In this document: piece by piece, positions 22,648 through 24,566 of the stretch
Numbering within the stretch: the first letter of the stretch is position 1
How the letters are laid out: the number at the start of each line of letters is the position of its first letter
Assembly: GCA_002422865.1 (NCBI GenBank)
Contig: DITN01000104.1
Span: forward strand, 1-24,566
Direction: 5' to 3'
From: Bacteroidetes bacterium UBA6183
Lineage (GTDB): Bacteria > Bacteroidota > Bacteroidia > UKL13-3
Length of the DNA stretch: 24,566 bases
Notes under the pieces: model-generated
Told to the model about the DNA's origin: nothing
The model's database searches: none
The model's input: the letters and a program-made list of their open reading frames with translations, nothing else
Position numbers and translations under genes: made by a program

Positions 22648-24566
22648 ATTTCTCACCAATTTTATTTTTTGCTAAATATAATCCTATGGTTATAGTGTCT
22701 TTTGTTATTTCAAAATCAAAATTATCGGTCATACAGTTTGCTTCATAAATTAGAATTCTTTTTATTTTAGGGAATCCACTTTTTCCCTCAATATTCACTT
22801 TTTCAATATTTTTTGAATCCTTCCAATTTTGTTTAATCAATGTTAAACTATTTTTTTTCTCCTCTACTGATTTTATTCGGTGATTATTCGAAAAATTTAT
22901 TTTTAAAGTGTTTTCATCAAATGATTCAACAATGATGTTAATTTTTAATTCGTTTTCATTTTCAGAGTGCACAATCGCGTTTGTTATTAAAATATTAAAG
23001 ACATATATCATGCTAATGTGATATTCTACTTTTTTGAAGTCATTTTTTATTGTTGTTTGAATATCAATATTTCTATTCATTTGTTTAGTAGTTACAATAC
23101 TTGCTTCAATTATGTCATCGAGTAAAACAAACTTATTAGACAATGAGGTTTCCAATGAAAACCACCCACTTATTTCTTCCAAAGAAATTTGAAGATTTGT
23201 AAGAGATTCACTAATTTTTTCAACTATTAATGTTTTTTTTGATAATTCCTCGGGTAAATTTTCAATAAAGTTTTGTGCAAATTGATTAATTACATCATAA
23301 ACTACATTATTGAAGTAACTGTAAATTTGAGATAATATCTCATTATTAGTATGTTGACTGAATACATCTAACAAAACTTCTACAATATCTTCGGGATCTT
23401 TTAGATATTCTGACAATGGACTATAAATATTAAAAAGAACTTCATCATTAACTGAGTAATTAAATAATGCATAAGGATTACTGATTTTCTCGTGTGATAT
23501 CTGGATAGCATTGTTTTTTATACCACTTGTAAATTCATCTATTGATTTACTAAAAATCTTAATTTGTTCTTGAACTACTAATAAATTTTCAAGCTCTATA
23601 TTTTGAGAATTCCAATATTCTGAATCGATATATTCACCAGATAATTTAGTTGTAACTAAGTTTAATTTATCAAATACACTTCTGATTTGATTTTCTAAAG
23701 CGCCATGACGAATCCTTGTGCTTAAACTACTATCTAATCCATGTTCTTTACTGAACAAAAATTGCTCACGTACATCATAGTAAATATTTTTAAAAGCAAT
23801 AAAGTCAGCATCGTTAAAATTGTTATGTTCTTCTGACAATTGTTCTTTTAATGAAGCCTCCCAAATTCTGGGTTTTGATGCATTAAAACCTACTAGATTA
23901 TTGTTTTTCCTTTCTCCTACAATTCTTATTAGACGATTAAAATCGTCATTATATTTTTCAATTAACTGTTCTTTAAGTTTGTCAATGTCAACGAAAAGCC
24001 TCCCATTGTTTACTTCTTTAATTACATTTCTTACAGAAATCCTTTTATTGATTTCATCAATTTCATCATTATATTGTTTTTTGTTAGGGTTATCAATACT
24101 TAGCAAAGTTGACAAAATTTCTAGTCTAAAACGCTCAGCATCATTTATCCGTTTAAAGTAATATTTGATAGTATCAATTGTACAAATTTTGTGTAGTAGA
24201 TAGACAAATAATTCTTGTTTTAAGTCTTTGATCTGTAATACTTCTTTTATATTAATATCACGTGAACAGATATATTCATCTAATACTTCATATAAATTGT
24301 ATTCTGAATAATATATGGAAGCAAGTATTAGGGAATGGACGTTCTGGACATGTTTAAATCTATCATCATCTTTAAAAGTTAAGGCAAATAATTCTTTAAA
24401 ATTAATTTTCAGATAGAATGTTTCCTTATCGAATAATATATTTCCAAATAAATTCAGAGCCTCTTCAGTTCTATTTTCTTTTAAATAGGAATTAAATAAT
24501 AGAAAAATAAACCATTCTTTGTAGTAGTTAATCGATAAACAAAATTGTGATTGATTATTAATCAGT
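22628..24566 (-). CDS. Large GHKL-ATPase sensor protein (DtcA-like kinase), 5' end outside window
   Basis: At least 645 residues. Reading codon by codon upstream of the TTG at 24115, the frame stays open to the window edge with no stop, so the N-terminus is missing. The visible N-terminal 150 residues are helical with paired-helix character (YYKEWFIFLLFNSYLKENRT, EALNLFGNILFDKETF), compatible with TPR-like repeats. A motif TRIRHGALENQIRS (His codon 23705-23707) is a candidate but unproven phosphosite. The C-terminus resembles a histidine-kinase ATPase: N-box MIYVFNILITNAIVHSE (about 22966-23010), a weakened D-box KINFSNN, and G-box-like EGKSGFPKIKRIL (about 22750-22790). Overlap with the receiver gene indicates a phosphorelay. 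I judge it a sensor kinase by context more than by intact kinase motifs. Confidence 0.75.
   Translation of the reverse strand, partial: LINNQSQFCLSINYYKEWFIFLLFNSYLKENRTEEALNLFGNILFDKETFYLKINFKELFALTFKDDDRFKHVQNVHSLILASIYYSEYNLYEVLDEYICSRDINIKEVLQIKDLKQELFVYLLHKICTIDTIKYYFKRINDAERFRLEILSTLLSIDNPNKKQYNDEIDEINKRISVRNVIKEVNNGRLFVDIDKLKEQLIEKYNDDFNRLIRIVGERKNNNLVGFNASKPRIWEASLKEQLSEEHNNFNDADFIAFKNIYYDVREQFLFSKEHGLDSSLSTRIRHGALENQIRSVFDKLNLVTTKLSGEYIDSEYWNSQNIELENLLVVQEQIKIFSKSIDEFTSGIKNNAIQISHEKISNPYALFNYSVNDEVLFNIYSPLSEYLKDPEDIVEVLLDVFSQHTNNEILSQIYSYFNNVVYDVINQFAQNFIENLPEELSKKTLIVEKISESLTNLQISLEEISGWFSLETSLSNKFVLLDDIIEASIVTTKQMNRNIDIQTTIKNDFKKVEYHISMIYVFNILITNAIVHSENENELKINIIVESFDENTLKINFSNNHRIKSVEEKKNSLTLIKQNWKDSKNIEKVNIEGKSGFPKIKRILIYEANCMTDNFDFEITKDTITIGLYLAKNKIGEKYETIDN

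Noticed and set aside
24113..24115. TTG at 24115 as the start of the GHKL protein
   Set aside because: The frame continues upstream without a stop to the window edge with protein-like helical sequence, so the true start lies outside.
1..24566. CRISPR array, rRNA, tRNA, insertion sequence or integrase
   Set aside because: No regular repeat-spacer array, no tRNA cloverleaf or CCA end, and no transposase or recombinase protein seen in any frame.

Overview
The window looks like chromosomal DNA from a member of the Bacteroidota. Evidence: two secreted proteins end in type IX secretion (Por) sorting domains (864-2396 and 9047-10375); several genes are preceded by TAnnTTTG-type -7 elements; there is a DUF3078 protein typical of the phylum; bS16 carries a long Ala/Glu-rich tail; and start codons generally lack Shine-Dalgarno sequences. 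I cannot name a genus.

Left and centre (1-20.9 kb) are mostly housekeeping genes. In order: the 3' part of ffh; a secreted FG-GAP protein; a repeat-filled gap; a small lipoprotein; the translation cluster rpsP-rimM-trmD-rplS; valS; a convergent T9SS-sorted protein; map (methionine aminopeptidase); a stand-alone Hpt protein and a divergent OmpA-like lipoprotein on the minus strand; a cysteine desulfurase followed by a DUF3078 protein; uvrD/pcrA; a DEAD-box helicase coupled to a LOG-family phosphoribohydrolase; and an exported thioredoxin-fold protein. The gaps at 2.4-3.1, 3.5-3.7, 17.3-17.6 and 19.5-20.2 kb hold degenerate short repeats and hairpins. Pieces of the same type of repeat also appear in frame inside valS.

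Right end (21.1-24.6 kb, minus strand) differs: it is visibly AT-richer and carries a tight three-gene operon that runs off the window edge. Its order is (1) a large helical protein with a C-terminal GHKL (histidine-kinase-type) ATPase domain, (2) a stand-alone receiver protein, and (3) a receiver domain fused to a TOPRIM-like nuclease domain. The first two genes overlap by 20 bp and the last two are 2 bp apart. This order and domain logic match the Detocs anti-phage phosphorelay (kinase DtcA, phosphate-buffer receiver DtcB, receiver-effector DtcC). Here the usual nucleoside-phosphorylase effector would be replaced by a TOPRIM domain. I consider this the most interesting content of the window. 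The anti-phage role is inferred from architecture only.

Functionally, the ribosomal/tRNA-modification cluster and ffh, valS and map serve translation and protein targeting or maturation. uvrD and the DEAD-box protein act on nucleic acids. The T9SS cargo, lipoproteins and thioredoxin-like protein belong to the envelope. The right-hand operon is probably an accessory immune module inserted beside the thioredoxin-like gene.
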